Below, one piece after another: positions 36,300 to 49,028 of a stretch of 64,000 bases of DNA (position 1 is the first letter of the stretch; each line of letters opens with the position of its first letter). This DNA is from Saccharina japonica (Eukaryota; Sar; Phaeophyceae; Laminariales; Laminariaceae): contig MEHQ01000492.1 of assembly GCA_008828725.1 (NCBI GenBank), positions 1-64,000 of the forward strand, written 5' to 3'. The notes beneath the pieces are model-generated. The model did no database searches, had not been told where the DNA came from, and worked only from the letters and a program-made list of their open reading frames with translations. The position numbers and the translations under genes were made by a program.

Positions 36300-36560
36300 G
36301 CACATACCTGGCAGTATGACTCCTGGTATATAGTATAACTCGAAATCTGTATCGTGTGTGGGTAAACAACGTGTTGTTTTGCGGCGTACGGTGTGCTGAA
36401 TAACACCCGGTTGTTATCGTTTGTGTTGATCGTACCCGTATTTACACACACCTGGCAGTACGAGTCGTGGTACCTGGTATCTCTCGTGGATGTTATCGTG
36501 TGTGGGTGTACGACCTGTTGTTCTACGGCACACGGTGGCTGATACATACCTGGTATCCCT
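36300..36560. repeat. Degenerate tandem duplication, about 150-bp unit
   Basis: CACACCTGGCAGTA, CCTGGTAT, CTCGTGGATG, TATCGTGTGTGGGT and CGGCGTACGGTG-like strings recur in order two to three times. Unit 1 has a single copy, so this expanded in unit 2. Confidence 0.6.
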
Positions 36561-37106
36561 CGTGGATGCTATGATACTCGTACGGATCGTGTGCACCATC
36601 AAGAGACCCAACTTCTACATCGTCGAAACGCAACATGTTGACAGTTGATTCATCGTTTCGTATTTATCGGTCGCTGGTGTGTCGAAAAAAGACAAGAGTA
36701 AATCTCGAGCCCTCGCCGATCGCAAGAAATAAACCACATTTGAAGTTTGATATCTATCAACGAACAAAAGGATTGCCACACGAACCCTGAATGGGTCGCG
36801 CAGGTTTATGGATCCGCCCCAATCTAGTGTCACATTTCTCACACACCGGTCGATAATAAGATGGGGGCGCCGCACACACCAGCAGATGATGTGCTCAAAA
36901 CAGACGACACAAACTCTCGATCACTCTTCGATTGAAAAATATGGAATTTATTTAGGCTTTTGGACGAAGACTGTAGGACGCCGTAAGCATCCGTTCACCC
37001 TCTAGACTACGGATCGCGAGAGTACTTCTCGAGGTCGCTATGTATATTTCCTGGACTAGCCCGGTACCAAGTGGGTTAGTAGTAGTAACTCGTACCCGTA
37101 TGTATA
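36561..37106. other. Unit-2-specific sequence
   Basis: This stretch has no counterpart in unit 1 (expected near 6290). I see no gene and no inverted ends. Confidence 0.45.
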
Positions 37107-37114
37107 AAAATAAT

Positions 37115-37736
37115 GGGCAGCGGCCAAAAAAAGGTATACCTGGTCCGTTTGCAGCCAAAAACAGGTACATACTTAAAATCGAGTCAAAAACGCACTCTAC
37201 GTGCCCTGCCATTGGTCCAAAACTCGTTGTACCGTTTTTTGCCTCCTTAAAACCCAGGTATACCTTATTTTGTCCACTCTGCTTGACTTTCACCTTTTTT
37301 GTCGTTTTTAAGCCAATCAGAGGCCCTTCATAGTTTCACCCTATATGCCCCCTATACAAATGCCGACGTACGCGGAGACCCCCTTCTCCCTTCGCACCTC
37401 GCACAACACGCCACTCGAGCGTCACGCTTATATCTGCCTGCACACCTCCGCCGAAATAATTCGAGATAGAAGGCTCCCCTTCAAAATTGTGGTTGACTTG
37501 GAATACCAGGGGTGTCGCAAGCTGAGAAGGGAGAATACAGCACCAGGCGTTCGTTCCTCGTACTATTAATAGCAGTTACTCTACGTAGCCACCGGGCGAG
37601 CACAAAGAACATGAAAAAACTCTACTTTGCGTTGCAAGGAACGGCAGGTTCGTGGGGTGCGTTTTAAACTTGATTTTAGCATATACCTGTTTTTGGCCCC
37701 GAACGGACCAGGTGTACCTGTTTTTGGCCGCTGCCC
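37115..37736. mobile_element. TIR element, 622 bp, 8-9 bp target duplication
   Basis: The ends are inverted repeats of about 100 bp beginning GGGCAGCGGCCAAAAA; the right end is the complement, TTTTTGGCCGCTGCCC. The left flank AAAATAAT (37107-37114) recurs on the right (37738-37745); counting nine bases gives one mismatch. Unit 1 lacks the element (near 6305). The inverted repeats give similar peptides on opposite strands, which explains the ORFs there. No transposase is present. The GGG start and 8-9 bp duplication resemble the foldback element at 10629 and would fit a Mutator-like MITE. Confidence 0.8.
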
Positions 37737-37888
37737 TAAAATAATTGCACCTATCTTTCTCGTATACAGTACCCGGCGTAAGCCACACGTACACATCATA
37801 CGAATCGTTCTACTATATAGCGCCAGGGCAAACATTATCGTTAATATATGTGGACCAATAAAAACAGCCCATAAGATGATGGCGTAGT

Positions 37889-37929
37889 GTGCCTGCCACT
37901 ATCTCACAGGTCAGATAGTGGTGAGGCAC
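37889..37929. other. Conserved hairpin, unit-2 copy
   Basis: GTGCCTGCCACTATCT, then an 8-base loop, then AGATAGTGGTGAGGCAC. It pairs with one bulge and a G-T wobble. Compare 6461-6501. An AATAAA precedes it near 37857. Confidence 0.5.
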
Positions 37930-40375
37930 CCCTTTTGGTTAGATTTTTCAATTTTGGGAACATAGTGGTCTATCTTCGGTCTCCATACGAGGGGTACATT
38001 TTTTTTCGTTTGGCATAATGTTGCCGAAAAGGCGACGAACGGACTACAAAGTGGTAGTGTAAAATTTGGTGGCTATCACTTGATACCAATTTTCATCAAA
38101 TTCGTTGATTTGTCGTATCATAAAAAGCCTGATTTTAATTTTCATTAATCAACTTGGTTTCCATTAAACAAAAAAAATGATTTCAAAATTCAATTTTTGT
38201 TACCGTAATTTTCAAGCCGCAGTGGAAAACCAAAGAGTAGCACTCTTGGGATAACATGGGAGACCTCGGTCGTATTCCTTTGTTTGGGCAACTGCAACCA
38301 GCGTCAGGTGAGGCAGGCGCTCGAAACAGAGACCAGTACAGAAGTTGCAACTAAGGAGGTATTGAGATACTTCAGGACACGTGACCTTTAGGATCTTGCA
38401 GGGTAGCTGCATGGGCGTAAGTTGGACGCGCTGCTTGCAGTAAAGGTTCTGCCGTCTTTTAACGGATCGTCCAAAAAGAGATAAACGAAACTTCAACTAG
38501 GTTTCTACAGAAAAGATGTGCATGTTGCGTGTTTTTGTAGTAGCATATCATGCAGAGCGGTTGCTCTGTATGTGATCCCAGTGACACTCCTTCGAGTTTG
38601 GCTGACCCATTATGCCGCTCAGCGATTCCATTCAAACAAAATCCACAGGAATGAGGACACCTCTGGTTCACGCACAGGCTATGTCGGCTGGGCGGGTCCC
38701 CGCCGCCCCGCCTGTTTGTCAAGTTTGGTGATAGTAGCACTCAATCAGTCCGCAATCAATCGTAGTATGATGGACCCTATGTACTGCTGCTGCTACTACT
38801 GCTGTGGGTGTCATCTGTGTGTCGGTAGAGTCTACCCCCTTCATCCTGCAGCAATGATTTCTACATGAAGAAGAAGCTACTGCTGTGCCTATCTGTACTG
38901 CTGGTACTACTGCAGTAGTACAATACGTCTGACGCACTACGCTACATCGCGTTTGCTTTTCAATCAATATTCCACAGAGCGAGAGGAAACCCTTGACTCG
39001 CACCCGGGGTTTGTCGGCTGAACGGGGAGCGGTCCGCCCCCACCCCCTCTCCGCCGCAAGGTAAATCCTGATAAGTTTCGCGACAAGTACGAACTCTTCT
39101 CGCACTTGTACGGCTGTATAATATGTAGTGCAGTCAACTCGCGATCAACGGTGAATATATTATTTCGTGTGCGTGTACGAGTATGTCAACATGTCGAGTA
39201 GTATGATGGCGAGCGGCGTAACTAGTTTTATATTTTCATTTTGTGTTACAATTCGGATGAACATCATGAAATCGTGGATTATCGAGTCGGACTTACACAT
39301 GGCATGGGCCATGGACCATACACGTTTAGACGACGATGATTGCTTGTTCTTCGCATCACATACACAAACAACCGTATGACCCACTCCGCTTTTTTTGCGA
39401 GTCCATTCAAACAATATTGAACGGGTATGGTACACGGCGTTTCCAGCTTGGCGACGCACGGGCCTGGGCTGCCCCCCGACCCGCTCCCCCCGCCGCCCAA
39501 CCAGTGAAGTATGGATCATGTCCACTTTTTTTTGTACGCACGTGGTTTATAAGTACCGGTACGGGAACTATTAATATATTATTACTGCTGTTGGCCCTAG
39601 GCCCTAGGCGCGCATGAAACAATTTTAAAATTGACGCGACCAAGAGCCGAGCCCAATAAAACAACTCAGATGAAACATTGAACTCGTGCCTGGTTTAGCG
39701 ACAGGATATTCGAGTGCCAGTTGAAACGTTGCAGCCGAATATCATGTATCAGACCATCTATCGAATTGATGGTTGATAGGTGACAGATCAATTTATAAGT
39801 TGAGCTGTGACTAAGTGTCAAGTTTATGGGGAGGGAACGCAAGTAATCGATGGAATTAGACGTGAGAACACTGTTGGAAAGCAGGGGATTTGGGGATATA
39901 CATAATTTAACACGACAGCATGAACGGATATTATGATTTTGACTGTTTTTTATCGCTGTTTGCCGTTGTTTGTTTTCGTGTGGAAGACATCATCGCAGTT
40001 GCGATAGGACCTCTCTTCAGTTACAGAATAAATCCCATGAGTTTCAAGGTCAAACGTATTACACTAACTACAACATATATATCCCACCTTAAAGTTACTT
40101 AAAGAATCCCGAAGAGCATGACAAGGTCAAACATATTACACAAATCCAAGATAAATATCCCACCAAATTTACTTAGAAAAACACGAAGAGCATGACAGAA
40201 TACAATGAAAAATGGATGCACATACATTGACTCGTGAACGCAATTCCTTCAAAACTGAGCTGGACAGCTGATTCCATACTTTAAAGATGGTGGAGGGTTT
40301 TTTTTATATTAAAGTTGTGGAAGAGTTGAAAATAATTTTCGAAACTCGATTCAGATTCGACAGTCTTACTCAAGC
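37930..40375. other. Intergenic DNA of unit 2
   Basis: It matches 6502-8974. No conserved ORF or RNA gene was seen. Confidence 0.55.
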
Positions 40376-41560
40376 TAGATAGCCGCCTCCACACAAATTA
40401 CAATGTATTAATAATATCGTACAGCAGCACAGGATCAGCAGCTGTACAGCAGTTCCGCATAAACGTGTACGCGCATACACAGTATTATACAATATACACC
40501 ATACCAGGTACGACAGGTAGGTGGTGCATTTGCGTACGTACAGTAGGTAGCTCCTGCTATCATCGGCACGATACCAGGTACAAAAACAGCAGAACAGTGG
40601 CTGTTCAAAACAGTTGTGCAAGCAGTTGTACTATGCGTGCGTGTGACCGAAGATATGTACGAGTATCCCTACTACTACACAGCAGTGTCCTCGGTAACTC
40701 CTTGGGAGCACACTTCAATGAAGTCTGACCTCCATTTTTCAGCACAACGCTGTTATACTGCTCTTTAAGAAATGTTGGGGTTCGCGCGAGTCTGGCGGCC
40801 GTGCAGGCCGCTGGCGAAGCCCCGTCGTCCGGACTTACGCACAGGCCCAAGTGCATATGGGTGTACCAGGAATAAAACAAGTACATACTCGTATGATGCA
40901 GGTCTTTTCAGACAGGGTAGGCCGTGTGGGCGTCATGCCCGTAGACATTATCCTAGCGCGCTGTATAAGTAAGGGCTTAAGGCATGGTAGTCTTCACTGT
41001 ACACATTGCTCCACGGCGTCTCCATCCCCCCAGAGCCACCTGCATTCACTTCTAAAGGCATCCACGCCAGGTCCTTTCCAGTGTGTTCAATGGCAATACA
41101 GGTTTTTGAACAAGTCACACCCATACTCGCACCTGGAGAAATTATGCCACCTCGCGTAAGAACAATGGACACCGCTGGTGGGAATAAGACGTAGTCACGA
41201 CTTCGGTCGTCCGGGAAGTGTAGGTGCAGACTGTACTGCCTGTCGCTGTGCTCGCTTGAACAACGAAAGACCTTATCTGACCCCTATCCCCGAAAACATC
41301 GGCCAAAACATAATATACAAAACTTAGGAATGTACACAAACATAAATATTGGGGACAGTCGAAGTCGTGGCCACGTTGGTTTCCAGCAGGGTCTGCTTAT
41401 CTGTCGCGGGAGTGCCCATTTTCTCCGGATGTGAGTTGGGGTGCTACCTGTGTCCTGCGTAGGCTATAACTTACATGTGTACTGTACCCGTAAAAGTTGG
41501 AGGCTGTGAGTGTACGTGGCGCGGGACCCTCTGCCATATTTCATGTTGTAGAGTACTCGT
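40376..41560. other. Unusually conserved island of unit 2
   Basis: Counterpart of 8975-10190. Here the minus strand has one continuous open frame from about 41300 to the stop at 40948, including RQYSLHLHFPDD, SRDYVLFPPAVSIVLTRGG, MGVTCSKTC and VNAGGSGGM. The unit-1 frame is broken by a TGA and a 2-base shift. Differences in this frame fall 6, 8 and 10 over codon positions, which is only weakly suggestive. No domain is recognised. Confidence 0.45.
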
Positions 41561-41744
41561 AAGGCTACGGCGTCGTTAGCCCCCACTGGGCACTTTACGG
41601 TATTGACGTCTTTTGGCATACGCTACTCACGGCCTGTCCACGCTGAGTGAGTCTGCATCATTTGCTTGATTCCTGCTACAACCAAAGATATGTGTGCACA
41701 TGGTAGGTCTTGGAGCAGGTCGCTCGCTAGTCGCGCCGCGCTCC

Positions 41745-41768
41745 CTGCTGCTGCTGCTGCTGCTGCTG
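41745..41768 (+). repeat. CTG trinucleotide repeat
   Basis: Eight uninterrupted CTG triplets; unit 1 has the same length with one CCG. Confidence 0.85.
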
Positions 41769-44700
41769 CGCGGTCATAGCATGCAAGAGGTTTTCTGCAC
41801 AAGAGGATTGCATGTGGGCGAGTACTGCTGCTGTATGGGTTAACCAGAGTTGGACATTATGGGTGGTCACGATTTCGCGTACAAGTGCGATGTCACGGGC
41901 TGTATGCATGCAGTCGCCAATCGCCCAGGTATGGGTGGCGAAAGGCTTCTTGCTCTACTTACGAGGTGTGAATATGGAAACACCTGGTACGTACTCGTAT
42001 ACTCATCATACCTGTACTGTATCATAAGTACGTCCCGGTATACGCAAAAGTCGGCGCAATACGTCGTAGCATCTTGTTGTTGCAATCGATGCTGTTATGA
42101 GCCGTTGGAATCACGTGTCTCCAGAATTTTTTTATTTTGTGGCATAGTTAATACAGCAGTGACTACAGTAGTCGCGCTGAGACCATGCCCTCCGCCCTCG
42201 CCACGGTATAGGCACGACTCCAAGATTTTTCGCGGCTTCCCCGCTCAAAACTAAATTGCAAGATTCAACGACACTAGAACGTACTCGCCGGGCTAAACAT
42301 TTGGGAGCACTGTAATCTAACAAATTCGTGATTTAGTTTTCAGTTGCAACATTTTTTATTGCAGATTGTTTCTCATTCATGACTCGATACCGAAAACGAC
42401 AGCCCTGAAACGACAGCCCTAATGCTCAGACCTACCTCCTAATGGCCGTTTCGTAGATTATGGACAAAATGTTTGGTGTCGGGCGCCAGATCGATCACAC
42501 GAAAATCGCCTCTTACTCGAAAAGGACTTCCCATTCACCTGTACCTATAGAGGAATTAGTAAAACGAGAGTTTCTGGGGCTGCTGATACGGGTTTAACTT
42601 AGATTTTCGACCAAAACGCCGAGCACTAGTAGGCGAACCTACCTGGGTCTCTAGTTCGGCCGTCTGTGGTAGCGTCCTAAGAACCCACAGCAGGGTGTAG
42701 ATAACAAACAGGAGGACCGGAGTCATACAAGTTTCTTGCTGCTGAGCATTTTTGTTCCGTGATGCCAACACAGCAATGCTTGCCGTCCTTTGCGGATGCA
42801 AGGGCCCCAACACCGTCCTCGCGACCATTACGAGCTAGCTATACGTTGGTCGACAGCGGTTCTGAGCATTAGAACTGCAGCTTTACCGTGTGCGGTAACG
42901 AGTGATGGTATGGTGTTATTGTACCATAAATTGTATTGCTGTTGTGAAAAGACGAAAATGTGTTTTTTTCACAACACTCAAGTACATACCAGGTACTATT
43001 TTATTTTTCGACCGAAAGAACCCTTCAAATACTATTCCAAGTACTGTATATAATTTATACGAGGGTCTTCGCCCAGTGTCGTGATATGAAAGGTAGTAGG
43101 AAGCAGGCTTGTGGCCATGGATGGGGTTAGACGTAATACCAATAGTTGAAATTAACAGAAATCTACACGCTGCTCACGCAGAGTGCGAATGATATAAGGC
43201 TGTTTTCGTCGACACGTACTTGTTATATTGTTTTGGGAAATGAGAAAAAAAATATGGAAATTTGGACTTGCCGAAGTAGGAATTTTTTTCCATAACTCAG
43301 ATTGGATATTTCCGTAGTCCGTGGTTGGCAAGTTTATTGAACTTAGAAGTTTACATTACGAGTTACTTTAACTCGAAATTCAGAGATATGAAAAAAGCTA
43401 CCTGGTATATAAAACTTAACATATTTATTGGCAATTGTTCTCGTCTCGTTCCAAACGGCCCTTGCGGGTATAGCAGTCACGCGCATAATCGTCATGTCTA
43501 TCCAAACGCACACATATACGACCGAAGCACAGGTGCTGCTGTTGCAGCGTGTCGTACACGAATTTTGGGCAGTGCATAGCTGGGCTTATAGGTGAGTCCG
43601 AGTAATCCATATCTAAGAATAAGTTGAGGAAATACGGGATAAATCTCAAAAGAGCCTACGCAGGTGTTTTGTTGATACGGGTGGCTGTTACTTGTTCGCC
43701 ACGATCCGCGCTTCAGTTAGACTAAAGGTAGTATTTTTGAATACCCAAGTGTGTTCAACTCGCTTGGAGAACGCGAGACACCAGCGAAGAAAGGCCCCCA
43801 GACCATAAATCTTCTTTGACCTTTGCATTTATATTTTTAAAGCAACTTCCGTATCCATCTGGCTTTACAATAGGCCTTGTTGCGAGTATTGTCGCCCTGT
43901 GCCTTCTCTCTGTGTTACACCGCGCGTAGGGTCTAGGCTTCGATCCTCTCCTCGATTAGCATCGAACTTTGCCAACACGCACGCTCGCTCGCGATGGTAG
44001 AAATTCAGCGGACAGAAGCACAGTCGGGAGAAGCGCTGTCAATTGGTATTACTATTATCCAGATGATAGTCATAGTCGGCATAGGCAGGTACAAGTGTGG
44101 TATTGGGTCTGGGATAGGGGCATATAAGGGCACTGACCAGCTACCTAGACCTAAACGTTGACGTGTAGAGATGGACACAACACCGTATTGTACCTACGTT
44201 TTGAACATATGATATGCACTGACGAAATCATAAGACGGTTTTTAAAAGTGAACAGATTAGGAAATATGGATTAAAAGACAACACAGCGCTATACCCTTTT
44301 GCACCTGCATCGGCCGTGTGGTTCCAGTGTCACTGTCACACAACTTTTATTTTGATGATTTTAGAGGAAAAGCAACGCATGCATACCCCTTACATGTTAT
44401 TAAATATGCATTGGTAGCAAAACTTTAGATGGTCGTTGCGTACTTTTTTGCGGCGTGCTTTATATTGAGGAAGTCCCTCCCAGTTTGTTTTTGTAGTCGA
44501 GTCACTGCTTTCTGGGATTGGTTTCCTGTTGACGGTCCCTTACACCTTCAAAGAAGTATACATCGCACAGCATTGAACGCATACCTGGTAGTGACGTGTG
44601 GATGTCTAAAACGTAGTCACGTGTACATGAAAAGTATCGTCGACATGTTGCCGGAGTGATCCATCGAGCCCTTTTGAATTTGATCCATCACAGCATCACA

Positions 44701-47700
44701 CTAACAACCGCACGCTTGGATATCAATCCGGTATTTCCTGGTTGCCTAAACTGGGTGCTTGTTTAGTATACTAGGTATATCACTATTGTGAGCGTATTTA
44801 GGCGTGTGTTTGTACAGCGTGTGGACGAGGTATTTATTGTTCCTGTTAGTGAGTTTTGGTGATTCATTGACGGCCTGCACTGAATACGTGTGTTCTGACA
44901 TCCTAGCCGATCACGGGTTAAGACGCTCTATATGTACAACGAACAGCGGAGATATCCTTCTCTACCGTATAGCATGGACGAAACCCCCCCCCCCCCTAGA
45001 TACCACACACCCCATACATGAGCACACCCCGTGATAGATCGTTTGGAATCATCGTCGCCATATCACAAGGTGTACGTTGAATACCACACCCCCGACGGTG
45101 GTGCGTGTGAAATCAGGATTATACGCCAAAATTGGCACACGGCCGGACAGATAGCATTCACCCACGACATGTTTTGCGACTCCTTCTGCTGTGCCCTACG
45201 CCGCAACCACCGGCGCCGGTAGTAGATTTGTGGCCAATCGCGGAACTTGCCGCGCACTATGGTGACACTATCTAGAAAACAAAGTAGTTCGCAAAGCTAT
45301 ATCTAAAATACGTATTATCCGGGGCTTTGGCTAAGAACAGAGGTTTCATATTATCATGGCAGTACAGCAGTTAGTGTTCCAGCGGGGCAAGAGCTTCCGA
45401 GGTACAAGCTTCAGTTGTTTTGGCACCATTGAATTCCTGTTATGGTACTTGTAATAAAACAAATCGGTATTTCGGGCTCCTGTGCCTGCTGCGTGGAGCG
45501 GTACATGACCTGGAAAGCGCGTTGCACACATGCGCGGCAGCCTGTCATATGTCTACCGTCCAAGAGGTCGGCCGGAGGCGATTGTGTTTTATAATTACGT
45601 TAATCTTCGCCCGAAAACCACGTGACAAATATTGTAGAAGTATAGACACCTAAAGCAGTTTTGATGACACAGGGATAAAACAAAAATATGCCTCAATTTA
45701 TTTCCCGCAGGCAGAACAAACTCAACAATGGTTTCACCAGCGGCAAACCGATTGCCCTGCGCAAAACCTTGTAATGCGCTGCGCGTACCCCGACTCGCGA
45801 CGCCTCTTGCGTTGAACAGCAATGTATTCCAACCCGGAAGTTGTGCCAGGGTAAAAACTACCTCATGCCCTACCGTTGACTGTTCTGCGGCTTTGTAGCC
45901 AAGCGAGCGTCTTTGCTGTCATTTGTAATTCTAGGCGTGGGCTTCACCATCACCGGCAATATTATGTGGCAATGTAAAATGAAAGCTGGTTTCAGACGAA
46001 AGCCTCTCACATGTTAGCACACCCCTTGCCGACGGCAACACCCCATCGGTTGTTAATCCCCTTACTATCACACCCTCTTGTTGTCACACCATATGAAGTC
46101 TGGTCGACATCTAGTAACGCCCGCTAGTTGGCAAATAATACCACCTTTAACGCACCCCGTCACGGCCACGACCCTTTGTAGCCACACCCCGTAAATACCA
46201 CACGCCCTCCTTACCACACCACCTAGCTGCGGGGCTACGGTGCATTCTGATTATCGTCGGTGATGTGTTAGATACACGACGGACCCCTACAACACTATTT
46301 AACAGAAGACCCGGTGGTACTATTTTTTTACGTGCGTCAAACTGTCATCACCGGGTTGTGGTTCGTTCCATCTCATTCCCGTATCAGGTTGGTTGTTTAA
46401 CTATGTTCACCCTTTTTTTGTCACATTGAACGAACACTGGTACATGCTGGATTACTCGTTTGACGATGACGAGTACGAAACTACGGGACGGGTCAAACAC
46501 TTTATGACCACGGGGTGTGCGCTCGACGCTTTAAAATCTTAAAAAAAAACGAGGGGGTCCAGACATGTGTGTGTGGCATGTCAACTAGTTAAGGTTGATG
46601 GGGTTGGCAATTGCAAAATTAACGCCAATAGGTTGGGTTGGTGGCTGTTTGTGTAACAGTGCTTGGTCACCGTGTTTTGAATGACATAGGTTAGCAAACA
46701 GGCACTATATCGGAGTGTTGTATTTGTGTCGGTGCGGCTTCAGCGTGCTATTTAGTTGTCATCACGAGTACGCACGCTGCGGACGACACACAACTGTCCA
46801 CCCGCCGCTGCATTCGACTTTACTCGCGTAGTAGTTTTACTTAAATGTCACAAAGCTGTTTGGATGATGCATAACCGGCATCGTAAAGGCTTTCGTCAAG
46901 GTGAGTGCACGTAGTTCTGAGATGACCAGCACGCCATCAACAACCATACCAGTTTGATATGTTGGACGATAACGGCGACAGCTTTGTTCGTGTTGTCGAA
47001 AGCCCGCCTGTGTGTGACTAAATGTGATCGCTGAGTCCAGAAAGACGATTGTAGGATGGTTCATCGTTGTTCAGGATTTGGTAGACGAGTTAATCAAATG
47101 ATACCTAGAGAATACTATGTCAATAGCTACTTTCCACAGACAACGCCTAACAGGAATCTTTCGGCATCCACATCGGGGAGCTGTGGCCAATCTGAATTTC
47201 AGAACCTGACGTTCGTGCAGAAAACCAAACTTTGAACGCACGGAACGGCATGTAGTCGTGTTTACAGGCTATTAAAGGTCTCCATAGAAATACCACGGAC
47301 CATTATCATGGCAAAACCCAAACTGCGATCCTCAGCACCGGCACAGTTCTAGAAAGCAACACATTGGCAAGCACGTCCGATTAATATCCCGAACAAAACG
47401 TGACTTGAACCTCACAGATGCCGTACAGGACGGATGTATCACGAACGTACTATAATCTCAATATATGATCGATTCGCTACTGGATTAGTTCTGCCATCAT
47501 AGCATAGATTCGGTGTTACGTTGCCATATACCTGTGCGTGCAAGTGTTGGAGCAGTAAGGTACCAAGAGACGGGTGGGGTTGTAGCAGTAAATGAAGTAC
47601 ATTGCCTACTTTGTTTATTTCCAATGCTTGGCACGACTTTTGCAGCGCATTGCTTACTTTGCGAATTTCCAACACGTGGCTTGACTTGAAGACGCACATG

Positions 47701-48240
47701 TTCTAGCGTGTTGACAATCGACTAGAATACACATTCACCGTGGTGTTGTCGATACACATTTTACCGCGCCCTAATCAACAACAAGTCCGGCCCTCCCCTA
47801 GTACGGGCTTGAAAGGAGGTTCACACAGATACTGCTTTTCCGGCTCTTGGCTTTTTTGAATGCCACGACGCCAGCAAAATCGCAGATGGTCAAAGCGGGT
47901 CATGCTATTGCGTTATCACATGTCGGAGTGTTAGTAAATGGAATCAACGGTGCCAAGATTGCGTCACGGCTACGATGGCAGTATGGAGGCGGGGAGACAG
48001 TAGACCAACAAACAGCAGGAAAAACAGTAGAAGCAGCAACCGAGATAGTTGCTATTGTCGCCTAACTCTTAATAGTAATAACCAAACTATGAATGGATGG
48101 ATATATGTATGGCGTTTGCACGATACGTGCATGCAAATCGAAGACGCAAAACAAACGGTATATTCATCTACACTTCCTTTCACAAGTATGTGATGACTCT
48201 GCGAAAAAAGTGTATGGTTTGTTGGAATATCTCTCACTGG
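41769..48240. other. Intergenic DNA of unit 2
   Basis: It matches 10405-10619 and then 13260-19620, with the empty foldback-element site near 41985-41992. It has a run of 13 C at 44984-44996. The ORF 47847-48065 looks protein-like but fails the two-copy test. No gene is called. Confidence 0.55.
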
Positions 48241-48585
48241 TTGTGGTGATCTCTACTCGTCCGAACTAAATGGAACCGGAACTTGCTGTGTACAAATTGC
48301 AACTATTTATAGTGTATTGTGCCCTAAGCGAACATTGCAAGCCAGCAGCCAACTATTGTGGTGATCTCTACTCGTCCGAACTAAATGGAACCGGAACTTG
48401 CTGTGTACAAATTGCAACTATTTATAGTGTATTGTGCCCTAAGCGAACATTGCAAGCCAGCAGCCAACTATTGTGGTGATCTCTACTCGTCCGAACTAAA
48501 TGGAACCGGAACTTGCTGTGTACAAATTGCAACTATTTATAGTGTATTGTGCCCTAAGCGAACATTGCAAGCCAGCGGCCAACTA
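48241..48585 (+). repeat. Tandem repeat, 3 x 115 bp
   Basis: TTGTGGTGATCTCTACTCGT starts at 48241, 48356 and 48471. The copies are identical or nearly so, differing at one base in the third (GCGGCC for GCAGCC). Unit 1 has one diverged copy near 19600-19715. The period is not a multiple of three, so the long ORF across it repeats in three frames and is not a gene. Confidence 0.95.
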
Positions 48586-48882
48586 TGCGTATCGAAAACT
48601 AGGTATGTGTCGACCAATTTCCGGTATATTAGTACCCACAAGCGTCAAACAGGCCGTGGGGTCACTAGCGCTATGGCCTACAAGGTTGTCGTAGAGCCAT
48701 CTTATTATCCCCTTCGACCTGAAAAGTCCATGGCTATAATCGTTCCTAGATGTGCCCTGAGCACGCGAAAGGCGTTGCAGTGTCCCAGGATTCAGGCCTG
48801 TGACAGGCACTATCGATTCCCCCTAAATAGGGTCAAAAATATTGTCTGGCGGTTGTAGTGCAGCGTGTTGCAGCGAAAGCAT
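48586..48882. other. Intergenic DNA before the plus-strand gene
   Basis: It matches 19715-20025. Nothing is recognised. Confidence 0.5.
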
Positions 48883-49028
48883 TTCAACCATCGTCTTCCG
48901 CCGAGATGTCGACGAATAGCAGGCGTCACAGCTCAACCGAAACCTTAACACTCGTTATTTGCCTAACCCCTCCCCCCTGGTGTGCGTCGATACCTTCACT
49001 ACAGTCGCCTTGATCGTTTTTGGAGACA
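48883..49028 (+). promoter_or_regulatory. Conserved 5' flank of EsV-1-7 gene
   Basis: Shares TTCAACCATCGTCT, CCGCCGAGATGTC and AACACTCGTTAT strings with 20026-20168. The TTG at 49020 extends the frame, but the ATG at 49029 matches the family start. Confidence 0.4.

Noticed and set aside
47847..48065. Protein-like 72-codon ORF with GGGETVDQQTAGKTVEA
   Set aside because: The gap-free unit-1 alignment shows an in-frame TAG and even codon-position differences (15/16/17), as for neutral DNA.
48385..48858. 157-codon plus ORF
   Set aside because: It is produced by the 115-bp tandem copies being read through.
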